Shown here in pieces: positions 32,937-41,231 of a stretch of DNA of 53,112 nucleotides. The position numbers and the translations under genes are program-made. The notes beneath the pieces were generated by a model. That model did no database searches. It saw only the letters and a program-made list of their open reading frames with translations, and was not told the DNA's origin. Source of the DNA: Alphaproteobacteria bacterium (lineage in GTDB: Bacteria; Pseudomonadota; Alphaproteobacteria; CACIAM-22H2); the NCBI GenBank assembly GCA_016793165.1, contig JAEULA010000077.1, forward strand, positions 1-53,112. Reading direction: 5' to 3'. Position 1 is the first letter of the stretch. Each line of letters starts with the position of its first letter.

Positions 32937-33241
32937 ACGGCGGCCGCGAACCCGAGTTCTCGCCAAGGAGAGCGGCCCGCGGATCGCGCCGGCCTGGTGC
33001 AAGCACAGCGCCACGCGAAAGCAATCGACCGCGCATCGGCATGCCGTCCACGGACCGGGACGACCGCCGGCCGCCGCCCGCAGCGGCGCGGCGCATCGCG
33101 GTCGGCCGGACGATGCCCTCGGCCGGGAATAGGCGTCGGGCACCCGGACGATCCGCGTCCACAGGCAGCCTTGCGACGGCCCCTTCACCGGGCATCCCGG
33201 TGGGACTAGGGTTCACGCCGGTCACCCCCGGGGGGAGTCCG
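32937..33241. other. Spacer between tandem binding-protein genes
   Basis: These 305 bases separate two homologous genes in the same direction. I see no conserved frame, no strong hairpin and no duplicate of the sequence upstream of the first gene. The second gene's region ends in a GGGGGG-rich stretch that serves as ribosome site. Confidence 0.4.
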
Positions 33242-34189
33242 ATGCTGCGACGCAGATTGCTCGTGATCGGCTCGGTCGCGGCCCCTTTGGCCGCCGCGCA
33301 GCCGCAACAGAAGCCGGCGCGCATCGTCGTGCTGTCGCGCAGCCCGGCCGATCTTCGAAACCTGCGCGAAGGCATGCGCTCGATCGGACATGTCGAGGGT
33401 AGCTCCTATGTCTTCGACGAGCGCGACTCCGGCGGCGACTCCGCGCGCCTCGAGAGCGTGGCGATGGAGGCGGTGCGCGACCGCCCGGACATGATCTTCG
33501 CGGCGCAAGGCGAAGCCGCGCGCGCGGCCATACGGGCGAGTGCCACCGTCCCCGTGGTGTTCAATGCGCTCGATCCGGTCGCCGAAGGGCTCGTCGACAG
33601 CCTCGCCCGCCCGGGCCGCAATGCCACGGGCCTGGCCGGAAGCTACGAGCTGGGAGCGAAGCGATTGGGCGTGCTCCGCGACGCGCTGCCCGCGCTGCGG
33701 CGCGTCGCCGTCCTCTATGCCGACTCCCGCGGCGGGCTCGGCGAGCTCGAGGCGATCCGCGCTGCGGCCGGCCGCATCGCGATCGAGATCCTGCCGCTAC
33801 TCGCCTTCACCGCGACCGCGCTGGCGCCGGCGATCGAGCATGCGGCGGGATCGGGCGCCGAGGCCCTCATGTCGATCAGCTCGGCCGTCTATCGCACCGA
33901 GCGCGCCGCCATCATCGCGCAGGCGGCCCGGCATCGGCTGCCCGCGATCTATGTCGACGTCGACGCCGTCGTCGCCGGCGGCCTCATGTCGTACGACGCC
34001 GACCGCCAGCTGAGCTACCGGCGCGTGGCCCTTCAGATCGACCGGATCCTCAAGGGCGCCGATCCCGCCACCATCCCGGTCGAGCTGCCGACCCGGTTCG
34101 AGCTGGCGATCAACCTCAGGACCGCCGCGGCGCTCGGGCTCGCGATCCCGCCGTCCATGGTGGCGCTCGCGGACCGCGTCATCGAGTGA
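33242..34189 (+). CDS. TrpX-like ABC transporter substrate-binding protein, second of a tandem pair
   Basis: This 315-residue paralogue of the preceding protein has a short signal region (MLRRRLLVIGSVAAPLAAA) and the same family features: 'VPVVFNALDPVAEGLVDSLARPGRNATGLAGS' (in parts), 'LPAIYVDVDAVVAGGLMSY' and the closing 'IPPSMVALADRVIE'. Similarity to its neighbour lies mainly in these landmarks, so the duplication is old or the two were acquired separately. The ATG at 33242 follows GGGGGGAG. No transporter partner is adjacent. Confidence 0.85.
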   Translation: MLRRRLLVIGSVAAPLAAAQPQQKPARIVVLSRSPADLRNLREGMRSIGHVEGSSYVFDERDSGGDSARLESVAMEAVRDRPDMIFAAQGEAARAAIRASATVPVVFNALDPVAEGLVDSLARPGRNATGLAGSYELGAKRLGVLRDALPALRRVAVLYADSRGGLGELEAIRAAAGRIAIEILPLLAFTATALAPAIEHAAGSGAEALMSISSAVYRTERAAIIAQAARHRLPAIYVDVDAVVAGGLMSYDADRQLSYRRVALQIDRILKGADPATIPVELPTRFELAINLRTAAALGLAIPPSMVALADRVIE

Positions 34190-34204
34190 CGTTGCGCGGC
34201 CGCC

Positions 34205-35797
34205 TCACCGCCGTCGCAGATCCTTGATGACCCGGCGCGCCGCGTTGTGGCCGGGCGCGCCGCTGACGCCGCCGCCCGGATGGCTGCCCGATCCGCACAG
34301 ATAGAGGCCTGGCACCGGCGTCGCGTATCCCGCCGCGCGCGGATGCGGCCGCAGGCTCAGGATCTGATCGAGATCGTGGCGGCCGTGGAAGATGTCGCCC
34401 TCGGTGAGCCCAAGGATGCGCTCGAGATCGAGCGGCGACAGCACCTGGCGGGCGACCGTGATCGCCGGGAGGTTCGGGACGTGGCGGGCGACGGCCGCGA
34501 GGATGGAATCGGCGACGCGCTCCTTGATCGCGTCCCATTGCAGCCCGTCCGCGAGCTGGTACGGGTAGTACTTGCACAGCAGGCTCATCACGTGATGGCC
34601 CGGCGGCGCCAGGCTGTCGTCGAGCGCCGAGGCGACCTGGATGTTGACGTAGGGAGCATCGGGGATGCCGCCGTCCTGGGCCGTGCGCCAGGTCTGCTCC
34701 ATGTCGCGCCGCGACGGCAGCATCGTGATGGCGCAGCCGAGGCCGATGGCGTTGTCCGCCGCCGACAGCCCTGCGAAGCGCGGCGTGCCGCTGAGCGCGA
34801 GATTCATCCGCAGCGAGGCGTGCCCCATCCGCAGGCGCTCGATGTGATCGGCGAACTCCGCATCGAGATGCTCGCGGCCGACGAGCTTCAGGAACGTGCG
34901 CTTGGGGTCGGTATTGGCGAGCACCGCGCGGGCGGCGAAGGACTCGCCGCTCTCGAGCACCACGCCGATCGCGCGGCCGCCCTCGACGACGACGCGCGCG
35001 ACCGGCGCGTCGGTGCGGATCTCGACGCCGTGCGCACGACCGGCGGCGGCCATGGCCTGGGTGATCGCGCCCATCCCGCCGCGCGCGACGCCCCACTTGC
35101 CGCGCCGGCCGTCGAGCTCGCCCAGCACGTTCAGGAAATACGGGATCGCCGAGCCCGGCTGGCGCATGCTGGCGTAGTTCGACGAGACGCAGTGGACGGC
35201 CATGATCTGGCGCATCGTCTCGCTCTCGAACCAGCGGCCCATCAGCTCGTCGGCGCTCAGCGTGAAGAGCTGGGTGAGGAAGAGCCGATCCTCGACATCG
35301 AGGCTTCGCGCCTTGCCGGCGATGCGAAGGGCCGACCATGCCGCGCCCCAGCCGCCGGCGAGATCGGGCGGCGGGCGAAGGATCTGGTCGCGCGCCAGCT
35401 CGCCGACGCGGGCGAGACGCGCGCGCAGGCGCTTGAGTCGGTCCCAGTCGCGATTGGAGAACCGCGCGATCGCCGCCTGGTCGCGCTCCTCGTCGCCGGT
35501 GAGCAGCACGGTCGTGCCGTCGCCGAGGAGCTCCAGCGCGCCGCGATAGGGAACGAAGGAGAGCCCGTGCCGCTTGAGCTCGAGATCGGCGATCACCTCG
35601 GGCCGCAGCAGGCTGACCGTGTAGGAGGCGAGCGAATTGCGGTAGCCCGGGTGGAACTCCTCGGTCACCGCTGCGCCACCGATCACATGGCGGCGCTCCA
35701 GGACCAGCGTCCGCAATCCGGACTTGCCGAGATAGGCGGCAGCGGTGAGGCCGTTGTGGCCGCCGCCGATCACGATGGCGTCGTAGCTTGCAGGCAT
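34205..35797 (-). CDS. FAD-dependent oxidoreductase, phytoene-dehydrogenase/PYROXD2-like
   Basis: This 530-residue flavoprotein starts MPASYDAIVIGGGHNGLTAAAYLGKSG, the FAD motif of CrtI-like enzymes, and ends with 'GLYLCGSGSHPGGGVSGAPGHNAAR', the conserved C-terminal FAD site of this branch (in parts). The interior 'YTVSLLRPEVIADLELKRHG' and 'GGMGAITQAMAAAGRAHGVEI' fit PYROXD2-like proteins, which are widespread and mostly uncharacterised. No carotenoid genes such as crtB are nearby, so carotenoid desaturation is not supported. It converges with the preceding binding-protein gene, with 15 bases between stops. Confidence 0.85.
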   Translation of the reverse strand: MPASYDAIVIGGGHNGLTAAAYLGKSGLRTLVLERRHVIGGAAVTEEFHPGYRNSLASYTVSLLRPEVIADLELKRHGLSFVPYRGALELLGDGTTVLLTGDEERDQAAIARFSNRDWDRLKRLRARLARVGELARDQILRPPPDLAGGWGAAWSALRIAGKARSLDVEDRLFLTQLFTLSADELMGRWFESETMRQIMAVHCVSSNYASMRQPGSAIPYFLNVLGELDGRRGKWGVARGGMGAITQAMAAAGRAHGVEIRTDAPVARVVVEGGRAIGVVLESGESFAARAVLANTDPKRTFLKLVGREHLDAEFADHIERLRMGHASLRMNLALSGTPRFAGLSAADNAIGLGCAITMLPSRRDMEQTWRTAQDGGIPDAPYVNIQVASALDDSLAPPGHHVMSLLCKYYPYQLADGLQWDAIKERVADSILAAVARHVPNLPAITVARQVLSPLDLERILGLTEGDIFHGRHDLDQILSLRPHPRAAGYATPVPGLYLCGSGSHPGGGVSGAPGHNAARRVIKDLRRR

Positions 35798-36184
35798 TCG
35801 CGTCTCGCTTCCGGATCGCGCCGCGATCGCGCCCGGAAGCCGATCGAGGCCGGCCTGCCCCCACGACAGCCCCCGAGCGGCATCCTCGGCCGAGCCGCCC
35901 GAGCCTGTCGAGCGAACTCCGCGCCAACGTCGAAGCGCGCCGCTTCGCGCAACCCGCATCGCGGCGCGAACCGCGCCCGTGCGACGTCGCGCAGGCAGGA
36001 TGACGAGCGCCGTGGCGCGCGGATGGCGGCAGCAGCGCGAGGGGCTCCACCGGCGGACGGATCGGCCACGCGCCGCGGTTCGGCGCGCATGAAGCCGCGT
36101 GGCATTGCGACCGCGGGCGACTAAGCTCGACTGCGCCCGCACCTCCTTGGCCGCCCGGCCGTGCGCACGGAGCGCAAGAGCGCG
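35798..36184. other. Divergent intergenic region without recognisable features
   Basis: This 387-base region lies between two divergent genes, the CrtI-like oxidoreductase (-) and the lipoprotein (+). It must carry promoters for both, but I see no clear -10/-35 pairs, palindromes or small genes. Frames here are broken or lack ribosome sites. Confidence 0.45.
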
Positions 36185-36715
36185 ATGCTTCGAAGGCTCC
36201 TCCTTCCCGCCACGCTCGCCGCGAGCTTCGCCGCGCTGGCCCCGCTCGGCGGCTGCACGCCGAGCGCATCGCAGCCGCCGGCCGGCGCCGTCACCACCGT
36301 CATCCTGCTCCGCCATGCCGACCGGCACCCGCTGCAGGCGGGCCTGAACCAGAGCGGCCTGGAGCGCGCGGCGGCGCTGCCCACCGCGCTCGAGGGCGTC
36401 CCCATCGACGAGATCTACACCCTCGACATCGAGCGGAACCGGCAGACGGCCCAGCCCCTGGCGACGGCGCGCGGCCTGCCCGTCCGGATCGTCGCGGAGC
36501 GCGGCGTCGCCGAGATGCTCATGCGGGGGAACGCCGGCAAGACGGTCGTGTGGATCGGCAACACCGACAATCTCGCCGACATCCACCGCGCCCTCGGCGG
36601 CGACGGCGCACCGCCGGACCGCTACGGCGACCTGTTCATCCTGCGGGTGCCCGAGCGCGGGCCGACGATCGTGACCCGAATGATCTACGGCCGCGCACCC
36701 GCCGGCGCGTCCTGA
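36185..36715 (+). CDS. Histidine-phosphatase-fold lipoprotein, probably lacking the second catalytic histidine
   Basis: This 176-residue protein has a lipoprotein signal with lipobox L21-G-G-C24. The histidine phosphatase motif LLRHADRH follows (Arg43-His44), and 'LDIERNRQTAQPLA' matches the usual R-x-x-Q-T-A segment. The second motif, normally GHS or GHG with the second catalytic histidine, reads WIGNTDNLADI with Asn126 at that position. The phospho-accepting His44 remains. The protein may therefore be a weak or non-catalytic member anchored in a membrane facing the periplasm. A GTG 24 bases upstream is a less likely start because it would displace the signal peptide. Confidence 0.8.
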   Translation: MLRRLLLPATLAASFAALAPLGGCTPSASQPPAGAVTTVILLRHADRHPLQAGLNQSGLERAAALPTALEGVPIDEIYTLDIERNRQTAQPLATARGLPVRIVAERGVAEMLMRGNAGKTVVWIGNTDNLADIHRALGGDGAPPDRYGDLFILRVPERGPTIVTRMIYGRAPAGAS

Positions 36716-36761
36716 CGGGCGCCCGCGCGTCCCGCCGGCACGGGCCCGCGCACGGCCCGCG

Positions 36762-38342
36762 CTATTTGCGGATCCACACCGTGGCGAGGTCCTGGAACAG
36801 GAAGTGGCTCGGGCTGAAGGGCCAGCCCTGGACCTCGCTCGCCACCGGAATGATGCGCACGGCCCAGAACAGCGGGATCGTGTAGGCCTGCTCGAGCAGC
36901 CGGTCCTCGAACCGCCGTACGAGCTCGCGGCGCGCGGCCGGATCGGCCGAGCGGCGCTGACGCTCGAAGAGGTCGTCGAGCGTGCGGTCGATCGCGCGCG
37001 AGGCGTTGTTGGGCGCGCGGTCGAACGACGTGAAACGCTCCAGCTGGATGGTCGGGTCGTCGACCGGATCGGCGGAGAAGTCGGTGATGGCGTCGAAGTT
37101 GCCGGCCTGCAGCGTCGCCTGCCACGGCCCGGTCTCCAACTTCTGGTGATCGGTCGTCACGCCGATCTGCCGCCACTGGTCGATCAGGAACACCGCGATC
37201 TGCTGGTGCGGATTCTCGATCGAGCGCGAGATCAGCCTGACCTTGAGCTGGCCCTGCCCGGCCTCGGCGAGCAGCCGCCGCGCCTCGACGCGCGCGGCCT
37301 GCACATCCGGACCGAAGCCCGGCGCCGCGGCAAGTTCCGCCGGCGTCGCCGCCATCGGCGAGCCCGGGCGCAGGAAGCCGCCCGCGGTGCGAACGGAGGA
37401 AATGCGCGTCATCGTCGCCTGGCCGGCGCGGCGGTCGAGCGCCAGGGTGAGTGCGCGTCGCACGCGGACGTCGTCGAAGGGCGGGCGCTGGGTGTTGAGC
37501 GCCACGACGTAGACGCTGATGCGGTCGCCCTCGTGGAACCGGACCTTGTCGCCGCGGGCGGCGATGATGCGATCGCGCTGGGCCGGGGTGACGCCGCGGA
37601 ACTCCGCCTGCAGATGTCCGGCCGCGAGCGCGTTGACCATCGACGGCCCCTCGACCGGCACCGCCTGGAACCCGTCGAGATAGGGCTGCCCCGCGTGGTG
37701 GTAGCGGTCGAAACGCCGCCCGTTCCACGCCTTGCCCTGCTGGTAGTCGGCGAAGACGAAGGGCCCCGTGCCCATCACGCGGCGATGCGGGTACTCGGGA
37801 TCGGACGCGAGCCTCGCCGCCGAGTAGATGCAATTCCACGGGCTCGCCATCTTCGCCTCGAACGAGGCGTCGAACGCCGCGAGCGTCACGATCAGCGTGC
37901 GGGAGTCGGGCGTCTCGATGGCGGCGATGTCCGAGAACTGCGCCTTGCGCACGGACACGACCCCCGGCGGCGGAGTGCGGAGCCGCTCGAGGGTCGCCTT
38001 GACGTCGGTCGCGGTCAGCGGCGTGCCGTCGTGGAAGACGACGTCCTCGCGCAGCCGGAACGTCCAGGTCAGCCTGTCGTCCGAGCTCGTCCAGCTCGCC
38101 GCGACGTCCCCGACGATCCGCGGGTAGGCCTCGGGATCGTAGCGCAGCAGCGTCGAGTAGTGCGGCGCCACGTAGTGCAGCACCGCGAAGGTGTTGGTCG
38201 CGTGGCAGTCGAGCGTGTTGGGCTCGCCGCCGACGCCGAAGACCAGCGTGCCGCCGCGCTGCGGCGTCTCGGCGCCCGCGGCAAGCGGCGCGCCGAGCTG
38301 GACCGCGACGAGCGCGGCGGCGAGGATCGATCTCATTCCCAT
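36762..38342 (-). CDS. Family-5 ABC transporter substrate-binding protein (orphan)
   Basis: This protein of about 526 residues has a Sec signal (MRSILAAALVAVQLGAPLAAGA) and the family start 'QRGGTLVFGVGGEPNTLDCHAT'. 'RVMGTGPFVFADYQQGKAW' and 'RPPFDDVRVRRALTLALDR' are typical of SBP_bac_5. The start is ambiguous: ATGs at 38354, 38342 and 38336 are all in frame, and AGGAGG ends one base before the first. I give the middle one; the mature protein is unaffected. There is no adjacent permease or ATPase. It converges with the lipoprotein gene across 46 bases. Confidence 0.88.
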   Translation of the reverse strand: MGMRSILAAALVAVQLGAPLAAGAETPQRGGTLVFGVGGEPNTLDCHATNTFAVLHYVAPHYSTLLRYDPEAYPRIVGDVAASWTSSDDRLTWTFRLREDVVFHDGTPLTATDVKATLERLRTPPPGVVSVRKAQFSDIAAIETPDSRTLIVTLAAFDASFEAKMASPWNCIYSAARLASDPEYPHRRVMGTGPFVFADYQQGKAWNGRRFDRYHHAGQPYLDGFQAVPVEGPSMVNALAAGHLQAEFRGVTPAQRDRIIAARGDKVRFHEGDRISVYVVALNTQRPPFDDVRVRRALTLALDRRAGQATMTRISSVRTAGGFLRPGSPMAATPAELAAAPGFGPDVQAARVEARRLLAEAGQGQLKVRLISRSIENPHQQIAVFLIDQWRQIGVTTDHQKLETGPWQATLQAGNFDAITDFSADPVDDPTIQLERFTSFDRAPNNASRAIDRTLDDLFERQRRSADPAARRELVRRFEDRLLEQAYTIPLFWAVRIIPVASEVQGWPFSPSHFLFQDLATVWIRK

Positions 38343-38436
38343 CGACCGCCCCATGCCTCCTTGAAGTTCGCGGCGCCGTCCGGCGTGCGCGGCCGCCCTG
38401 CCGGAGCGCGAGCCCGACACGAGCCGCGATGCCGCG

Positions 38437-39018
38437 TCACAGCCGCGCGGCGAGGCTCGGATCGCGCAGCGAGGTGTCCTGGCCGCGCACGGGATCCTCG
38501 ATCGCCTCCTTGAGGCTCTTGGCGCCCTTCCACTCGTCCCCCGGACGCACGACGCCGTCGCTGCCGATCTGGTCGAGCCCCCAATACACCTCGAGCCGGT
38601 GGCCGTCGGGATCGCGGAACTCGACCGCGATCTGGACCCCGGCCCGGCGCCGGCCTTCGAAGTCGATCTGCGCCTTGTGCCGGCGCAGGTGGTCGCGCAC
38701 GCGGATCACCTCGTCGAGGCTCGAGACCTCGAACGCCATGTGGTGCAACTCGGCCCCCTGCGAGGGTCCCGCCGCGCCCCCGATCAGGGCGACGCCGTGG
38801 TGATCGGCGTTGCAGCGCAGAAACACCATGCCGCCGGGCATCATCGACTCGGGATAGACGTCGGAGATCCGGAAGCCGAGCACCTCGACGTAGAAGCGGA
38901 CCGAGCGCTCGACGTCGGTGACCTTGAGGACCGCATGTCCGATCTTGTTGATGTTGAAGGGCAGATGCGCGGGCCGCGCGATCGCGCGGATGCGGTCGGG
39001 ATCGTAGTCCTTGGCCAT
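38437..39018 (-). CDS. VOC-superfamily (glyoxalase/extradiol-dioxygenase-like) protein
   Basis: This 193-residue cytoplasmic protein has one vicinal-oxygen-chelate module. Metal-binding candidates are His28 (KIGHAVLKV), a histidine in 'AELHHMAFEV' and a glutamate in 'GHRLEVYWG', the usual H/H/E set. 'ERSVRFYVEVLGFRISDV' is a standard VOC segment. It is much shorter than two-module extradiol dioxygenases (about 300), so ring cleavage is possible but not indicated. It diverges from a LysR gene next to galD and galB, which suggests a role in aromatic degradation. A GAGGAGAG ribosome site precedes the ATG. Confidence 0.82.
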   Translation of the reverse strand: MAKDYDPDRIRAIARPAHLPFNINKIGHAVLKVTDVERSVRFYVEVLGFRISDVYPESMMPGGMVFLRCNADHHGVALIGGAAGPSQGAELHHMAFEVSSLDEVIRVRDHLRRHKAQIDFEGRRRAGVQIAVEFRDPDGHRLEVYWGLDQIGSDGVVRPGDEWKGAKSLKEAIEDPVRGQDTSLRDPSLAARL

Positions 39019-39095
39019 GGTTCTCTCCTCGGTCCGGCGGTGTCGCGCCGGGTTCGTCGTGTCGGGCCCCCGCACTGGGCCCCGTCCCGCCGCAT

Positions 39096-39109
39096 GAATC
39101 AAATTATTC
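39096..39109. promoter_or_regulatory. GAAT-N6-ATTC palindrome between VOC and LysR genes
   Basis: GAAT and ATTC flank six AT-rich bases in the 156-base divergent region, 66-79 bases upstream of the LysR start and 78-91 bases upstream of the VOC start. LysR-type regulators usually bind AT-rich dyads in the region between themselves and a divergent target. A related GAAT-N3-ATTC site lies upstream of the next operon (40097-40107). Confidence 0.4.
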
Positions 39110-39174
39110 GTTCTGGCGCTTTCCTGAATCCGCTGCACAAATGCCCGTCCACCCGCCTTTGCCGGATTCCGCCG

Positions 39175-40071
39175 ATGCGCTTCGATTTCCTCGGCCTCCA
39201 GGCCTTCCTCAGCATCGCCGAGCGCGGCAGCTTCCAGCGCGCGGCCGCGCACCTGAACCTGTCGCAGACCGCGCTCAGCCACCGCATGCGCAAGCTCGAG
39301 GCCGATCTCGGCGTCAAGCTCCTCACCCGCACGACGCGGCAGGTGGCCCTGTCGCCCGCCGGCCTCGAGCTTCTGCCCAAGGCCCGACGGATCATCGCCG
39401 ACATCTCGACCGCGCTGGACGATCTGCGCCAGCACGGCCGCGCGCGCGCGCAGCGCATCGCCATCGGCTGCCTGCCGACGATCGCCATCCAGTACCTGCC
39501 GCGGCTGCTGCAGGAGTTCAGCCGGCTCCATCCCGGCACGGCGGTGAAGATCTACGACAATTCCGCGAGCGAGATCGCCGCGCATGTCCACGCCGGTGCC
39601 GCCGAGTTCGGCATCACCATCGTGTCGGCCAGCAGCTGGGACCTGGAGATCAAGCCGCTGCTGAAGGAGGCCTTCGTGCTCGCCTGCCCGGCCGGCCACC
39701 CCTTCGCGCGGCAGAAGGCGGTGCGCTGGAGCGATCTTGCGGACACGCCGCTGGTGCGGATCAGCCAGCAGACGGGCAACCGCGCCCTGATCGACGACGC
39801 GCTGGGCAGCCGGCGCGAGAGCCTGGACTGGCGCTACGAGGTCCAGCACGTCGCGACGGCCGTCAGCATGGTCCTGGCAGGCGTCGGCATGACCGTCGTT
39901 CCGCGCCTTGCCGTCGACGTGATGGGCACGCCCGGCCTCGCGGCCGTGCCGCTCGAGCGCCCGAGCGTCGCGCGCACGATCGGCCTGCTCTCGCGCCGCG
40001 GCGTACCGTTGTCGCCGGCCGCGGACACGCTCGCCGAGCTGATCCGCAAGCATCTGCGCACGGGGCGATGA
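39175..40071 (+). CDS. LysR-family transcriptional regulator
   Basis: This 298-residue regulator has the LysR winged helix-turn-helix at the N-terminus ('FLSIAERGSFQRAAAHLNLSQTALSHRMRKLEADLGVKLL', residues about 10-50, quoted as landmark pieces), then a linker helix and a two-lobe inducer domain starting near 'RIAIGCLPTIAIQYLP'. It probably senses an intermediate of the aromatic pathway encoded next to it. The divergent VOC gene and the downstream dehydrogenase-galD-galB genes are likely targets. The assignment of effector is inference. Confidence 0.9.
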   Translation: MRFDFLGLQAFLSIAERGSFQRAAAHLNLSQTALSHRMRKLEADLGVKLLTRTTRQVALSPAGLELLPKARRIIADISTALDDLRQHGRARAQRIAIGCLPTIAIQYLPRLLQEFSRLHPGTAVKIYDNSASEIAAHVHAGAAEFGITIVSASSWDLEIKPLLKEAFVLACPAGHPFARQKAVRWSDLADTPLVRISQQTGNRALIDDALGSRRESLDWRYEVQHVATAVSMVLAGVGMTVVPRLAVDVMGTPGLAAVPLERPSVARTIGLLSRRGVPLSPAADTLAELIRKHLRTGR

Positions 40072-40096
40072 CCGGGTGGGTCACCGGCCGCGCGAT

Positions 40097-40107
40097 GAAT
40101 TCCATTC
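40097..40107. promoter_or_regulatory. GAAT-N3-ATTC site upstream of the gal-type operon
   Basis: GAATTCCATTC is a short dyad 71-81 bases upstream of the dehydrogenase start, in an AT-richer part of the 106-base gap after the LysR gene. It resembles the dyad at 39096-39109 except for arm spacing. It may be a second binding site of the LysR protein. Confidence 0.28.
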
Positions 40108-40177
40108 AGCAAACCGACCGTTCTTGTCATTTGCCCCGCCGTCCGGCACCGGGCCAGGGTTTTCGAAGGAGACGACC

Positions 40178-41014
40178 ATGCGCAATTCCACGACGATCGG
40201 CTTCATCGGCTTCGGCGAGGTCGGGCAGACCTTCGCGCGCGGCCTGCTCGCCAAAGGCGCGAGCCGGATCGTCGCCTACGACATCCTGTTCGACGACGCC
40301 GCGCGGCGCGACGCGCATCTCGCCAAGACCGCTGCCGCCGGCGCGGTGCCGGCGGCGAGCGCCGCCGAGGCCGCGCGCGAGGCGCGCGTCGTGATCTCCG
40401 CGGTAACCGCGGACCAGGCCGAGCGCGTCGCGCGCGAGGCCGTCGCCTATCTCGCACCCGGGCAGATCTTCTTCGACGTCAATTCCGCCTCGCCCGCGAC
40501 CAAGTCGCGCGCCGCCGCCACCGTCAACCCGGGCGGCGCGCACTACGTCGAGGGCGCCGTCATGGCTGCTGTGCTCGGGCCGGGCCTGCAGGTGCCGATC
40601 CTCGCCGGCGGCCCGCATGCGGAGTCCGCCGCGACGATCCTCAACGCGCTCGGCATGAACATCACGCCGGTCACGACGGAGCCGGGGCGCGCCTCGGCGA
40701 TGAAGCTCTGCCGCAGCATCGTCATGAAGGGCCTCGAGGCGATCGTGCTCGACTGCGCCGCGGCCGCGAAGCAGTGGGGCGTCGAGAAGGAGGTCTGGGA
40801 CAGCCTGCGCGGGACCTACCCGTCGCTCGACTGGCCGAAGCTCGCCGAGCAGATGCACGAGCGCGTCACGACCCACGGCATCCGCCGCGCCGCCGAGATG
40901 CGCGAGGCCGCGGCCATGCTGAAGGACCTCGGCCTCGACCCCACCATCGCCGCCGCCACCGCCGACCGCCACGAACGCATCGCCACCGCGGCCAAGGAGA
41001 CGAAGAATCCGTGA
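40178..41014 (+). CDS. NAD(P)-dependent oxidoreductase, 3-hydroxyisobutyrate-dehydrogenase-like (DUF1932 type)
   Basis: This 278-residue protein has an N-terminal Rossmann domain (TIGFIGFGEVGQTFARGL, GxGxxG) and a helical C-terminal domain in which 'GGAHYVEGAVMAAVLGPGLQVP' and 'ASAMKLCRSIVMKGLEAIVLD' mark the active site; Lys in the latter is the probable catalytic residue. Members reduce or oxidise 2- or 3-hydroxy acids. Relatives often accompany protocatechuate/gallate meta-cleavage genes, as here, but their reaction is not firmly known. A GAAGGAG ribosome site precedes the ATG. A long inverted repeat separates it from galD. Confidence 0.83.
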   Translation: MRNSTTIGFIGFGEVGQTFARGLLAKGASRIVAYDILFDDAARRDAHLAKTAAAGAVPAASAAEAAREARVVISAVTADQAERVAREAVAYLAPGQIFFDVNSASPATKSRAAATVNPGGAHYVEGAVMAAVLGPGLQVPILAGGPHAESAATILNALGMNITPVTTEPGRASAMKLCRSIVMKGLEAIVLDCAAAAKQWGVEKEVWDSLRGTYPSLDWPKLAEQMHERVTTHGIRRAAEMREAAAMLKDLGLDPTIAAATADRHERIATAAKETKNP

Positions 41015-41040
41015 GGCGGGCGGGCGTGGCAGGGGAAAGC

Positions 41041-41199
41041 CAGGGGAACGCGGAGGGCGCGGAGGAGGCGCGGAGGGCGCGGAGATGTCGCCCGCGCGCG
41101 AAGCGCGCACTCGGCCCCCCGGAGTTGAAGAGACGCGCTTCGCGCGTCGGAACGTCCCCGCGCCCTCCGCGGTCCTCCGCGCCCTCCGCGTTCCCCTGG
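41041..41199. repeat. Long inverted repeat, GGAGGGCGC-type
   Basis: Arms of about 41 bases (41041-41083 and 41159-41199) are near-perfect reverse complements rich in CGCGGAGGGCGCGGAGG-type sequence. The region between them holds a second dyad made of CGCGCGAAGCGCGC and GACGCGCTTCGCGCGTC. The whole could fold into a hairpin of about 160 bases. It lies 27 bases after the dehydrogenase stop and ends 33 bases before galD. It is a different sequence family from the palindromes at 6304 and 47113. Confidence 0.8.
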
Positions 41200-41231
41200 T
41201 TTCTCCGCTCCGCTGCACAAGGTATACGGCC

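Noticed and set aside
34205..35797. Carotenoid phytoene desaturase (crtI)
   Set aside because: The protein fits the PYROXD2-like branch and no crtB or other carotenoid gene is nearby.
36716..36761. Bidirectional terminator between convergent genes
   Set aside because: The 46-base gap is GC-rich with overlapping partial complements, but no single stable stem or T-tract could be defined.
38437..39018. Catechol 2,3-dioxygenase
   Set aside because: Only one VOC module of 193 residues is present, against about 300 residues and two modules in ring-cleaving enzymes.
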